Shown here piece after piece: positions 23,942 to 32,064 of a stretch of DNA of 64,000 nucleotides. Both the position numbers and the translations under genes were made by a program. This DNA comes from a virus. Numbering within the stretch: the stretch's first letter is position 1; every line of letters starts with the position of its first letter. Location of the stretch: positions 1 to 64,000 of IMG/VR virus record IMGVR_UViG_3300043540_000178. One strand, written 5' to 3'. The notes under the pieces are model-generated. The model saw only the letters and a program-made list of their open reading frames with translations, was not told the DNA's origin and ran no database searches.

Positions 23942-25147
23942 CTACAAATCCAGTAAACCTTTGGATTGTCCCTTTTTATTTTTTGGTTCATTTGCAGTAG
24001 TGTCTTTTATAGTTTCATTCACAATTCTTTGAGGCGCATCAAAAAATCTTGTCAATACAGTTTCACCTTTAGGAAACCTCATTACTCCACTCATAACCAT
24101 TTCGATTTTTTGGATTGCATCATCTGTTCCATCAAATAAGCATTGATGAGGCACTATTTCATCATGGGACAACCCGCGAGGTGCAACTGGAATTGTGTCA
24201 TAATATAATGCTTCAGCAAGACAATATCCAAAATTTTCTTCAATTGAATTTGTTAACATGACTTTACTTGTTGCTATTTCTTCGTGATATTGTTTTTTTG
24301 TCAGCCCTTCTTTGATTGTGATAATGCCTTGCTTTTCCATCAGATGAGCTTTCTCAATTAACCATGCTTGATTTGATTTCAACTCCTTGTTTGAAGTTGT
24401 AATCACAAATTCCCAATCTGGGTGCTTTGACTTTAATATGGCAGCAATATCTAAACTGATATTTGGACGTTTTTCATAATCAAAGCGATTTGGCATAATA
24501 ATTTTATTGATTTTATTGCTGGTAAAAATCACATTTTCACCACTGGTATCAAATGTTCGTTTAAAAGATGTTACACCTGCATATTCACTCTTGAATAACG
24601 GATTACCTGTAACGATAATCTTATCTGATAATAGCATCCAATCATCTTTGTTTGCATATGGACGAATTCTGCGTTCGATTACTGCATGCTTGTGATACTC
24701 AGAACCAACGAACACTTTATCGCAGATGCTCAACCAACCTAGTTCAGTGTACTTTTGCCACGGGGCCAACTGCTCCATAAGGTCTTCGTGAGTATAGGAT
24801 GCTGCATGTAAGAATGCATATATACGAATGTTTTTGTTATTAATCTGTGCCATCATCTTGATGGCCTCTATACCCCAATGTTCCAAGTCAAAACTGAATA
24901 CAATATCGTCATCTTTGACTTTGCCTTCTTGAAACATTTTCGCCATCGTAGCAACCTGAGTATTCTTATAATGAACTGTGCTGTTCATCGGCAACCACGA
25001 GCCAACATCAATGCTATCTGAAAGAGGCGTTCCGTCAATCACTTGTACATTATATTTTTGTGCAAACACCTTCGGAAATTCTCTATACCACTGACCGGTG
25101 TATCTTGACTCAAATGGTTCCAATGGTAAAAGCCATGCTGTATTCAT
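23942..25147 (-). CDS. GT-B glycosyltransferase
   Basis: 401 residues. Two Rossmann halves: the N-terminal one with SFDLEHWGIEAIK and FLHAASYTHED, then KVFVGSEYHKHAVIERR; the C-terminal one with IIMPNRFDYEKRPNISLDIAA (sugar-nucleotide domain start, about 216-236), LTNSIEENFGYCLAEALYY (about 296-314, the EX7E-like donor site) and a lysine-rich tail. GT4-like. Its 4-bp overlap with the gene upstream ties it to the DpdA cluster; queuosine glycosylases of tRNA are GT4-like too, so a modified DNA base is a plausible acceptor. Acceptor and sugar are inference. Confidence 0.8.
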   Translation of the reverse strand: MNTAWLLPLEPFESRYTGQWYREFPKVFAQKYNVQVIDGTPLSDSIDVGSWLPMNSTVHYKNTQVATMAKMFQEGKVKDDDIVFSFDLEHWGIEAIKMMAQINNKNIRIYAFLHAASYTHEDLMEQLAPWQKYTELGWLSICDKVFVGSEYHKHAVIERRIRPYANKDDWMLLSDKIIVTGNPLFKSEYAGVTSFKRTFDTSGENVIFTSNKINKIIMPNRFDYEKRPNISLDIAAILKSKHPDWEFVITTSNKELKSNQAWLIEKAHLMEKQGIITIKEGLTKKQYHEEIATSKVMLTNSIEENFGYCLAEALYYDTIPVAPRGLSHDEIVPHQCLFDGTDDAIQKIEMVMSGVMRFPKGETVLTRFFDAPQRIVNETIKDTTANEPKNKKGQSKGLLDL

Positions 25148-25530
25148 ATTTCAATGTCTCCGGTAAAATCTTCTGGTCGAGTAATCACCATAGTTCGTTT
25201 GGTGGTTGCAAACACTGTTAGATCTTTTGAAAATTTAATTTGATCGTTTGGATGCAAACTCCAAAATGATTCATTGTCAATCGTCAAAATGATATTTACA
25301 TTTTCGGGATGTTCAGATACTTTAGTTCGTTCAACAGTCACAATGAAGCGTTCAGTTAAATGTGTCAACTCATATAAATCAAGTATGTTATTGTGATCTG
25401 AGATGTATAAACCTCTCACATCATCAGGCACTTCAATTTTGAAGTTCTCATTGCTGATTTCATATGCAGTACAAAACAATGTTTTTATACCGCACAAACG
25501 ACCTTCTACTTCAATACCAATTTTTGCCAT
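25144..25530 (-). CDS. Unknown protein of the deazaguanine cluster
   Basis: 128 residues from an ATG at 25530 (overlapping the upstream stop, TAATG). Opens KIGIEVEGRLCGIKTLFC, then IEVPDDVRGLYISDHNN, and ends TRPEDFTGDIEI: mostly beta, acidic. It overlaps its neighbours on both sides, so it is translated with the glycosyltransferase and the PIG-L fusion. I do not recognise the family. Confidence 0.6.
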   Translation of the reverse strand: MAKIGIEVEGRLCGIKTLFCTAYEISNENFKIEVPDDVRGLYISDHNNILDLYELTHLTERFIVTVERTKVSEHPENVNIILTIDNESFWSLHPNDQIKFSKDLTVFATTKRTMVITRPEDFTGDIEI

Positions 25531-26351
25531 TATGCAAGATACTCCGTTACGCAACCATTTTCGTCATCTTCACTCACTTCTATGGTCAAAGAACGACCTG
25601 GGTATTTATTCTTTATCTTCAATGATAATTCATCGGCAAGCATTTCGCAAGATTTGAAATCTAGTTTAAGAGTTCCATCACCATAGAGAGATTCACACCA
25701 CCTCTTAAACTGAATAAACTCAATATCACGGTCATCGTGAAATACCTCAATTTGAACTTTGAAATGAAACATGTGCCGATGCGGATACCCTAGGAAACTC
25801 ACATCTTTCAACTTAGGGTCAGCCAATGCTGCTGGGTATTGATGTATTCCTTCTTTCTGAAACTTTATCCAAATCTTACAAACATCATCTTTTTTTGTCA
25901 GAGACTCAAACAAAAAGTACTTCTCATTCGCAAATAGTTTGTGTTGTGATGGGTAAAGTGTCAATAAAGTTTTTTCTTTTTCGACTTGTAATTCTTCAGA
26001 AAGAATATCAAATTTAGTGTTCATATCTATTGAATAATATTGTAGTTTATACATGTGCAAATTTTGCTTTGCAAACCGATTGACAGACTTATGATGTGGG
26101 TGGACATCATGTATATTTGGAACCAAGAAAATTGTCTCAGGATCTTCTTGTTTGATTGATATCGTTTCATTTTTCAAGAATATAGGCTCGAAGTTGAATA
26201 ATTCTGCTGCTCTTTTTGCCTCTGCAATTCGTTCTTCAGTCAGGTCATAAAAATAATAAACTTTACTAACCAAACCAGCTTTTAGCAATCTGAAACACCC
26301 TATAACATCGTCATCAATATGCGGCGACAGTATCACTACATTTTTCATCAT
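25530..26351 (-). CDS. PIG-L-type deacetylase fused to a QueD-like T-fold domain
   Basis: 273 residues. Start at 26351 (ATG after GAAGAG). The N-terminal domain has SPHIDDDVIG (about 8-17) and VHPHHKS (about 81-87), the zinc ligands of PIG-L/GlcNAc deacetylases. The C-terminal domain (about 150-273) reads YPHRHMFHFKVQIEVFH, RDIEFIQFKRW, LDFKSCEMLADEL and LTIEVSEDDENG, with the strand-helix order of QueD-type T-folds, but the standard zinc triad is not clear. Overlaps the PP-loop gene by 38 bp. Expected chemistry: de-N-acylation of a sugar or amide. Confidence 0.7.
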   Translation of the reverse strand: MMKNVVILSPHIDDDVIGCFRLLKAGLVSKVYYFYDLTEERIAEAKRAAELFNFEPIFLKNETISIKQEDPETIFLVPNIHDVHPHHKSVNRFAKQNLHMYKLQYYSIDMNTKFDILSEELQVEKEKTLLTLYPSQHKLFANEKYFLFESLTKKDDVCKIWIKFQKEGIHQYPAALADPKLKDVSFLGYPHRHMFHFKVQIEVFHDDRDIEFIQFKRWCESLYGDGTLKLDFKSCEMLADELSLKIKNKYPGRSLTIEVSEDDENGCVTEYLA

Positions 26352-26940
26352 AACTCTTCTTTCTTTGGAGATAATCAACAACTTCACCATTCACAAAATA
26401 CTCTTGTGACATAGGTATTTCATTCTCATGTAGATAGTCAAAAACATCATCGTCTGTCCAATCATAAATTGGATATAACATACTCAAGTCGAATATGCCT
26501 CTTTCTACAAATGATGGCATATCTTTTCGACTGATTTTTTCACCGTTGACAATGATTTCAGAACTCTTGCCCGGCCTATTCCATTCACTTCGTCTAGCAC
26601 CATCAATTTGGCATTTCAGCATATTTTTTGCTATCCAATTTGGCATTTTGCTTGAGTGCATGAACTGGACTTCATATTTGGTGCCGACCATTTTATATAA
26701 AAACTGTAAAGTCAGTTCGTGCATTGCTGTTAGTTTGGCGACGTCGTCCTCTGTTTCATTTAGTAGAGGTTTAACGTTGTGAACAATTGTTAGTTCATGT
26801 GGCTTTATAACTTGACTTGTTAAGTGTAGTACAACAGTTGAATCTTTCCCGCCTGAGTGTCCCAAAAACAGACCCGAACCAAATTTGTTTTTTGCATCAC
26901 GAATTAATTGTAATGCAGAATCAACTTTACTTACATTCAT
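26314..26940 (-). CDS. PP-loop ATPase of the PAPS-reductase family
   Basis: 208 residues. P-loop LGHSGGKDSTVV (about 26-37), then the family's C-terminal YPIYDWTDDDVFDYLHENEIP (split: YPIYDWTDDDVF about 162-173). Related enzymes include CysH and DndC; they activate a carbonyl or phosphate with ATP. No QueC-like CxxC zinc site is visible. Between DpdA and the PIG-L fusion, overlapping both, it may take the place of QueC or build a side chain. Confidence 0.8.
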   Translation of the reverse strand: MNVSKVDSALQLIRDAKNKFGSGLFLGHSGGKDSTVVLHLTSQVIKPHELTIVHNVKPLLNETEDDVAKLTAMHELTLQFLYKMVGTKYEVQFMHSSKMPNWIAKNMLKCQIDGARRSEWNRPGKSSEIIVNGEKISRKDMPSFVERGIFDLSMLYPIYDWTDDDVFDYLHENEIPMSQEYFVNGEVVDYLQRKKSYDEKCSDTVAAY

Positions 26941-28216
26941 ATAAAAACTCCTCTAATGATGATCCATTATCTTCAATAGATGCAGTTCTTTTGCTATCAA
27001 AGTATTTACCGTATTCACGCTTCCATTTCTTAAAATCATCAACGGTGTTCAAATGTTCAAGTGTGTGGTACATACCTTCATATTTCTTCTTGGTTTTACT
27101 AACATAATTTGACTCATTTTTCAACTTATCAACCATCTCAAATAAGTTGTGCACCGAGAACAATAGCAGTGCAAAACGAATGTTGTTTAAGTCACACATT
27201 GCTTGAACATTATCTTCAGGGTTTCCAGTTTTGGCAACTCTATCTTCCGCTGATAATAATAGATTATCATGGAACTGTTCTTCTGTAAAGTTCAATCCTA
27301 GTTTAGTCTTTTGGAATGTGTCAAAAAGATGCCAGATTTTCCAATATGTTTGAGTGCGATGTCGACCAATCATCCAAATCTGACTGCCAACTTGTATTTG
27401 TGAACGTATTACACCTCCGGTATGTTTTGTACTGTCATATGAGATTAGTTGATTTTCTTTGAACAAATGCTGTAGCTTCATCAATGTTTGAATTCTATTT
27501 GGACTCCCAACCCCCAGTAAATGGAAATGATTTGTTAAATTGTCCGGTACTTGCAATTTCGCTAAGGTGAAGTATCGTTCAACATCCTCTAACTCACCAT
27601 TACCCAAACATCCACCACCAGATGCAATACCTGCTAGTTTAGCTTGATAATCTTGAGGAATATGTTTCAACAACTTATCTGCCCATTCTTGATACGTGTC
27701 AATATCATTCCCCTGAATAATCATAAACGGTTTACATTTTGTTTGCAATTCGTCAAACACATCAATTTGCTTACAAATATTTCTGGCAGTTTGCTTGGTG
27801 CACTCATCAACCATGCTCCTGTCATATTTTCGATTTTCACTATTGACGAATTGACTTTTTCCCTCTGTTCTTAGTGGGATCTCATCAAAACACATTGCAT
27901 GGGTTCCATACTTTGCCTGAACTCGATAAACTTTATCTCGAAGTTCATCATTTGGTGTATGACCAAGGGTAATCATTTGCAATCCACCAGAGTCGACTTG
28001 AATTGAATATGGTGAGAAATAATCAACATGATATTGACCATCATCCGGTTCATTATATGCATTGAATAATACACCAAAAGAATGATAATCATACCATGAG
28101 TTTACCTTGTGTACCATATCGTGGATAGGTTTCAAGGCTTCAGGTGTACTCAATCTCACAAACTGAGAACTGAATACAAATGAGAGTGCAGACGCAATGT
28201 ATTCTAACCGAGGCAT
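26927..28216 (-). CDS. dpdA: DpdA-type DNA guanine transglycosylase (TGT-like)
   Basis: 429 residues. TGT-fold marks: VDSGGLQM (about 74-81; Asp acid), FDEIP (about 110-114), LAGIASGGGCLG (about 193-204), HLLGVGSPNRI (about 232-242), and SYDSTKHTGG (about 261-270; likely nucleophile Asp). The RNA-binding and zinc C-terminal part of tRNA TGTs is replaced by an unrelated helical region, as in phage DpdA. DpdA swaps guanine in DNA for a 7-deazaguanine, protecting it from restriction. FolE follows 10 bp upstream. Confidence 0.88.
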   Translation of the reverse strand: MPRLEYIASALSFVFSSQFVRLSTPEALKPIHDMVHKVNSWYDYHSFGVLFNAYNEPDDGQYHVDYFSPYSIQVDSGGLQMITLGHTPNDELRDKVYRVQAKYGTHAMCFDEIPLRTEGKSQFVNSENRKYDRSMVDECTKQTARNICKQIDVFDELQTKCKPFMIIQGNDIDTYQEWADKLLKHIPQDYQAKLAGIASGGGCLGNGELEDVERYFTLAKLQVPDNLTNHFHLLGVGSPNRIQTLMKLQHLFKENQLISYDSTKHTGGVIRSQIQVGSQIWMIGRHRTQTYWKIWHLFDTFQKTKLGLNFTEEQFHDNLLLSAEDRVAKTGNPEDNVQAMCDLNNIRFALLLFSVHNLFEMVDKLKNESNYVSKTKKKYEGMYHTLEHLNTVDDFKKWKREYGKYFDSKRTASIEDNGSSLEEFLYECK

Positions 28217-28225
28217 AATATTGTT

Positions 28226-28891
28226 TTATCTTGCAAGAGACATGAACTCAGATCGCACTGGACCTTCTTTGAAAACACCACCCAACGCACTGGTGCTTGT
28301 ATGAGATGATTGATCTTGGATACCGCGACTCTTGACGCAATAGTGCGTAGCATCAATAACAACAGCAACATCTTCTGTATCAAGAATAAATTTCATGGTC
28401 TCAAAAATTTGGGCTGTTAGTCGTTCTTGCACTTGAGGACGACGAGAGAAGTAGTTAACCACCCGATTAATCTTACTCAATCCAATTACTTTATTTTTAG
28501 GAATGTATGCAACAGATGCTTTACCATCAATTACCACACCATGATGTTCGCATTGTGACATAACTGCAATGTCTTTTTCCACAAGCATTTCATTGTACTT
28601 CATCTTGTTATCAATGGTGGTTATCTTTGGGAAATTATCAGGCGACAATCCCCAATAAATTTCTTTGACAAACATCTTTGCAATTCTGCGTGGAGTATCT
28701 GCAAGTGAATCATCGTTCATATTAAGACCAAGAATTTCCCAAATAGATTTTGTATGAAACTCGATTTCTTCTAGTTTATATGCGTCATCAAGTTTCAATT
28801 TATCAGTGGTTGGTGTTTGAAGTCCCAAACTGATAAGATGATTTTCTACTTTTTGACCCAAAACTGGATCGGTTTTGCCAATATGTGACAT
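28226..28891 (-). CDS. folE: GTP cyclohydrolase I (FolE)
   Basis: 221 residues; ATG at 28891 follows AAAGGG (an earlier ATG does not). Zinc Cys/His: SQCEHHGV (about 112-119) and HYCVKSRG (about 183-190); also DTPRRIAKM (about 46-54) and GLSKINRVV. It makes dihydroneopterin triphosphate, the first step to QueD. Directly downstream of it is dpdA, so the pair is one transcript. Confidence 0.95.
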   Translation of the reverse strand: MSHIGKTDPVLGQKVENHLISLGLQTPTTDKLKLDDAYKLEEIEFHTKSIWEILGLNMNDDSLADTPRRIAKMFVKEIYWGLSPDNFPKITTIDNKMKYNEMLVEKDIAVMSQCEHHGVVIDGKASVAYIPKNKVIGLSKINRVVNYFSRRPQVQERLTAQIFETMKFILDTEDVAVVIDATHYCVKSRGIQDQSSHTSTSALGGVFKEGPVRSEFMSLAR

Positions 28892-28949
28892 ATTAATCCC
28901 TTTCATAATTAACGCATTAAGTATAACAACCTATATCAATTTAATCAAA

Positions 28950-29471
28950 TTAACCAACTTTATCTGCGCAATGTAGTTTAACCGCTTCATCGGCAGTCAG
29001 ATAAACATCAGAATGGGGTAATAAGAATTGTTCTACAAATTTTCTATTTTTACCTGTGCATTTTATATAATGCGTTATCATTCTCTCATTCAACAATTCA
29101 AATTCTTTGTGTTGCGCAGTCAGATCATGAAATTTACCTTCACTGCCTGCACTGAAACGATGACTCAATACACTGGTATTTGGTTTTATCATACGATTAC
29201 CTTTTTCACCTGCCATAAAGATCATAAATGCAGATGATTGAACTTCACCTATTGCAATAGTTCTAATAGGAATGTTAGAACTATTCATCATATCAATGAT
29301 TGCGAATGCAGATGCCAATTCACCACCATCACTACAAATAATCAATGTCAAATATTCAGGTCTAACATCTGCTATATTTGCATTTATAATCCACTCAACA
29401 ACATCTCTTGCGGAGTTTGAATCAATTTTATTGAAGAGATAAAAAATCATAGGAACATTAATGTCATGCAT
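28950..29471 (-). CDS. ClpP-like serine protease
   Basis: 173 residues. CSDGGELASAFAI (about 47-59) is the oxyanion region, GEVQSSAFMIF (about 78-88) carries the catalytic Ser, LSHRFS (about 102-107) the His; a final Asp is near SDVYLTADEA (about 153-162). It lacks a clear N-terminal loop for a ClpX/A partner, and no such ATPase is near. Phage ClpP-like enzymes often act in head maturation, but T4-like heads use gp21, so its substrate is open. Confidence 0.85.
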   Translation of the reverse strand: MHDINVPMIFYLFNKIDSNSARDVVEWIINANIADVRPEYLTLIICSDGGELASAFAIIDMMNSSNIPIRTIAIGEVQSSAFMIFMAGEKGNRMIKPNTSVLSHRFSAGSEGKFHDLTAQHKEFELLNERMITHYIKCTGKNRKFVEQFLLPHSDVYLTADEAVKLHCADKVG

Positions 29472-29473
29472 AA

Positions 29474-30118
29474 TTATCCTTTAAGAAGTGTAATGAGTTT
29501 ATCTCTATAATTGATTCTGTTTTCTACATACACTTGTATTGTGTCAGAAAATTCTACACCAATCAAAATCACTAACTGAGGCACTTTAATATTATATCTT
29601 TCTTCAATCATATATGAATATATAGTGGTTTGAAGAAAGTAATTCTCAATTTCGTATTTATCTTTATTTTTAGTTGATGACTTAAAGTCAATGATAGAGG
29701 GTATGTTTTTCCAGTCTGCAAAAAGGTCAATTGTGCCGGCCAATTTTAATGTGTCTGAGTACAATGGATATTCCATTGCACGAATATTGGACACGTTTTG
29801 TTTTAGTGTAGTTGAAAATGATTTGAAAAGTGAACGCCCAACCAAGTCTGTTCTAGGTATGTTCACTTCCTCATTCATCAAGAATCGTTCAATGTTGTTA
29901 TGCATTGACGTTCCGCGTGATGCTGCTCTTACGGAGATTCTTCTTGCTTCAACTTCACCTACAGCATTTCTCCATTTTTCTAGTTCTTCTTTACCGTGCT
30001 TTCCCAAAAACGTAGTTACCGAATCGTAAATGTTACCTTCAGGTGTAACATATTTACGACCGGCAGGTGAATCTACTCGTTGAAGTTCTAGTTTAGGGAG
30101 CCAATTATGGCTAAACAC
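29474..30118 (-). CDS. PD-(D/E)XK exonuclease
   Basis: 214 residues. Core motif: EYPLYSDTLKLAGTIDLFADW (split at AGTIDLFADW, about 125-134) and IPSIIDFKSSTKNK (about 137-150; D-x-K), plus a QTTIYSYMI helix. Same fold as RecB-type nucleases and phage exonucleases. An RGTSMHNNIERF helix (about 66-77) supplies the upstream acid/His. Part of host DNA breakdown or recombination. Confidence 0.8.
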   Translation of the reverse strand: MFSHNWLPKLELQRVDSPAGRKYVTPEGNIYDSVTTFLGKHGKEELEKWRNAVGEVEARRISVRAASRGTSMHNNIERFLMNEEVNIPRTDLVGRSLFKSFSTTLKQNVSNIRAMEYPLYSDTLKLAGTIDLFADWKNIPSIIDFKSSTKNKDKYEIENYFLQTTIYSYMIEERYNIKVPQLVILIGVEFSDTIQVYVENRINYRDKLITLLKG

Positions 30119-30119
30119 C

Positions 30120-30560
30120 TTAGCTTAGTCCATCTGTATATGAAGTTGGTTTGCCAGGTACAAAATGCGCAGTCATTGCTTGACCTCGTAGTCTTGGATC
30201 AAATGAAATATGTACCCATGTACCTTCAGTAATCAACTGGTCAAATTTTAAACCAGATGCCAAAATCTTTTTTGCAACCTGGAGTGGTTCACCAAATTCA
30301 GGACAAATGAAGTCTACTGCATATCCTAAACAATGTGCAGAATGTTCACTTCCACCAACTGCTGCATTAACTGCGGCACTCCTATATCCTGAATTTACAT
30401 GAATAGGAATATCACCGAGAATATGTCTAACAATCTCCATTTGCCATGCAGTGTGATTGAGATTCGATACTATCTCAGTGTTTGGTGTATTATCAACACC
30501 TCGAACTTGAGTGATTGTCAATTCCTCTAGAGAAAAATGTGTAGATAGCTGAGTTGTCAT
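30120..30560 (-). CDS. Endolysin, M15 peptidase
   Basis: 146 residues. M15/VanY signature: SGYRSAAVNAAVGGSEHSAHCLG (split: SGYRS about 57-61; SEHSAHCLGYAVDF about 71-84) and WVHISF (about 119-124), the zinc His/Asp/His. No signal peptide, so it needs a holin. T4 has a lysozyme here instead; M15 endolysins are known in T5-like phages. It cuts peptidoglycan peptides. Confidence 0.85.
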   Translation of the reverse strand: MTTQLSTHFSLEELTITQVRGVDNTPNTEIVSNLNHTAWQMEIVRHILGDIPIHVNSGYRSAAVNAAVGGSEHSAHCLGYAVDFICPEFGEPLQVAKKILASGLKFDQLITEGTWVHISFDPRLRGQAMTAHFVPGKPTSYTDGLS

Positions 30561-30841
30561 TATTCCGCCTTTGATGTAAGAATTTGAAAAATTGAATTTG
30601 GTAAAACAAAAAGAGAACCATCATAACCAGAAACAACCCAATCCGTATTATTGACGAATTGGACATTTCCACCTGACATAATTTGCATAAAAGTATAAGT
30701 CAGAACTCCATTTTTAACTTGTGATACAACTTTAATTCTTTCAGGATTTGGTGATGCTAGTTGTTGTATTTGACTCAACGAAAATGGTGTACCATTCCAT
30801 TGAGCTGCATCTAAGATAATTAGATTTGTTTTATACTTCAT
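30560..30841 (-). CDS. Unknown small protein
   Basis: 93 residues, beta-rich, overlapping the endolysin start by one base. Sequence WNGTPFSLSQIQQLASPNPERIKVV and a VSGYDGSLFVLPN strand. Coupled to endolysin; a spanin or holin cannot be assigned since there is no membrane segment. Confidence 0.5.
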   Translation of the reverse strand: MKYKTNLIILDAAQWNGTPFSLSQIQQLASPNPERIKVVSQVKNGVLTYTFMQIMSGGNVQFVNNTDWVVSGYDGSLFVLPNSIFQILTSKAE

Positions 30842-30849
30842 TTGGTTCC

Positions 30850-31116
30850 TTAAATTTTGGTTATTGTGCTAACTTGATCTAATCTAGATCCTGGTGTATT
30901 TTCATGAATTTGCTGCAATTTGTCTCGCCATTTTCCATTTGTATTTTTTCTATCACTACTATATAACATTGGTGGCGCACTCAATTGTTGTAATACTCCA
31001 CCAATTTCATTACAAGAAGGGCAAGGATTTTTACATGGCGTATCACGTGATGCTATTTCTTGTAGTAGATCAAAACTATGATTGCACTTGATACAAATAT
31101 ATCCATATATAGGCAT
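30850..31116 (-). CDS. FmdB-like zinc ribbon protein
   Basis: 88 residues. MPIYGYICIKCNHSFDLLQEI and CPSCNEIGG: CxxC (about 8-11) plus CxxC (about 36-39), the FmdB zinc ribbon. These small proteins are of unclear role; possibly regulatory. A second one is at 37948. Confidence 0.75.
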   Translation of the reverse strand: MPIYGYICIKCNHSFDLLQEIASRDTPCKNPCPSCNEIGGVLQQLSAPPMLYSSDRKNTNGKWRDKLQQIHENTPGSRLDQVSTITKI

Positions 31117-31118
31117 TG

Positions 31119-31574
31119 TTACTCCAAAATGTTGTCTTCCAATTCACATTTAACCATATTTGCGCTTAACCACTCAGTTCCTGTTTTTGATGAACCAGCA
31201 TAGCGGCGTCTAAATATAACTACTTTGATGCCAGCATTTAAGATGATCTTTGCGCAATTGATGCATGGCTCATGCGTAAGAAACATCCATCCACCATCAG
31301 TTGATACCCCCTGTTGCATCAATTTTGCAAATAAGTTCTCCTCTGCATGAGATACTTCATCTAATGTCACAAGACGACATTGTCCATGTTCATCAATTAC
31401 TTTTCGTTCGCAGCAATTTGAACCACCTGCCGGTAAACCATTTATACCTGTACTCATTACACCTTTTGGTGAAACGAAAACAGCACCAACTTTTAAACGA
31501 ACTGCATGTGATTCTTGTGCAACTCTATCCGCAATGTCAAGGTACATCTTAATCCATTTAGATTTCATGCACAC
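31119..31574 (-). CDS. cd: dCMP deaminase
   Basis: 151 residues. Zinc site HAEEN (about 77-81; His, catalytic Glu) and PCINCAKI (about 104-111). A second cysteine set (SNCCERK, QCR) matches the extra zinc of T4-type dCMP deaminases. It converts dCMP to dUMP for thymidylate synthesis by ThyX. Confidence 0.9.
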   Translation of the reverse strand: MCMKSKWIKMYLDIADRVAQESHAVRLKVGAVFVSPKGVMSTGINGLPAGGSNCCERKVIDEHGQCRLVTLDEVSHAEENLFAKLMQQGVSTDGGWMFLTHEPCINCAKIILNAGIKVVIFRRRYAGSSKTGTEWLSANMVKCELEDNILE

Positions 31575-32051
31575 TCACTGACTAACATACGCCGGAAAAA
31601 TATTTTTAACTAACTCAGCATTAATAGTTGGATACAATTCTTCAAGTGCTTTGTCTTTTGCTGAGCACATAATTTCAGCATCTTTCAAAGGACATGCTAG
31701 AAGCACTTGGATAAATATATCTTCTTTCTTTGATGGTTTTAAGTTTCCACCAGGTAAACAATGTTTTAGACGATGAATATTAGATGCTAAGGTTCCCATC
31801 ATATCAGGATGAGTGACTGTATCCAGTTCTTTTGGTTTCAAAGGGGGCATACCTTCTGGTAAATCTAACTTAACATTGTTATTAAAATTCAATGATAGCA
31901 AAAAGTTCAATGGAGCTTTGCTGCCAAATTCTCTAAGAAGCTGTGTTTTATATTCACCTTCTGCTTTGTCAATTGCTTCCAGTTGTTCAAACGCATGGAT
32001 CAATTTTGGAATTGTCTTTGACGATTCCCAAGTACGTTTATTTTCTGTCAT
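31575..32051 (-). CDS. Conserved T4-like phage protein (DUF6433-like)
   Basis: 158 residues, ATG at 32051 after AAGGAC. FLLSLNFNNNVKLDLPEGMPPLK (split: LNFNNNVKLDLPEGMPP, about 51-67) and LLACPLKDAEIM are conserved in this phage family. Helical. Function not known. Lies between RNase H and dCMP deaminase. Confidence 0.65.
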   Translation of the reverse strand: MTENKRTWESSKTIPKLIHAFEQLEAIDKAEGEYKTQLLREFGSKAPLNFLLSLNFNNNVKLDLPEGMPPLKPKELDTVTHPDMMGTLASNIHRLKHCLPGGNLKPSKKEDIFIQVLLACPLKDAEIMCSAKDKALEELYPTINAELVKNIFPAYVSQ

Positions 32052-32064
32052 AATGTTGTCCTTA

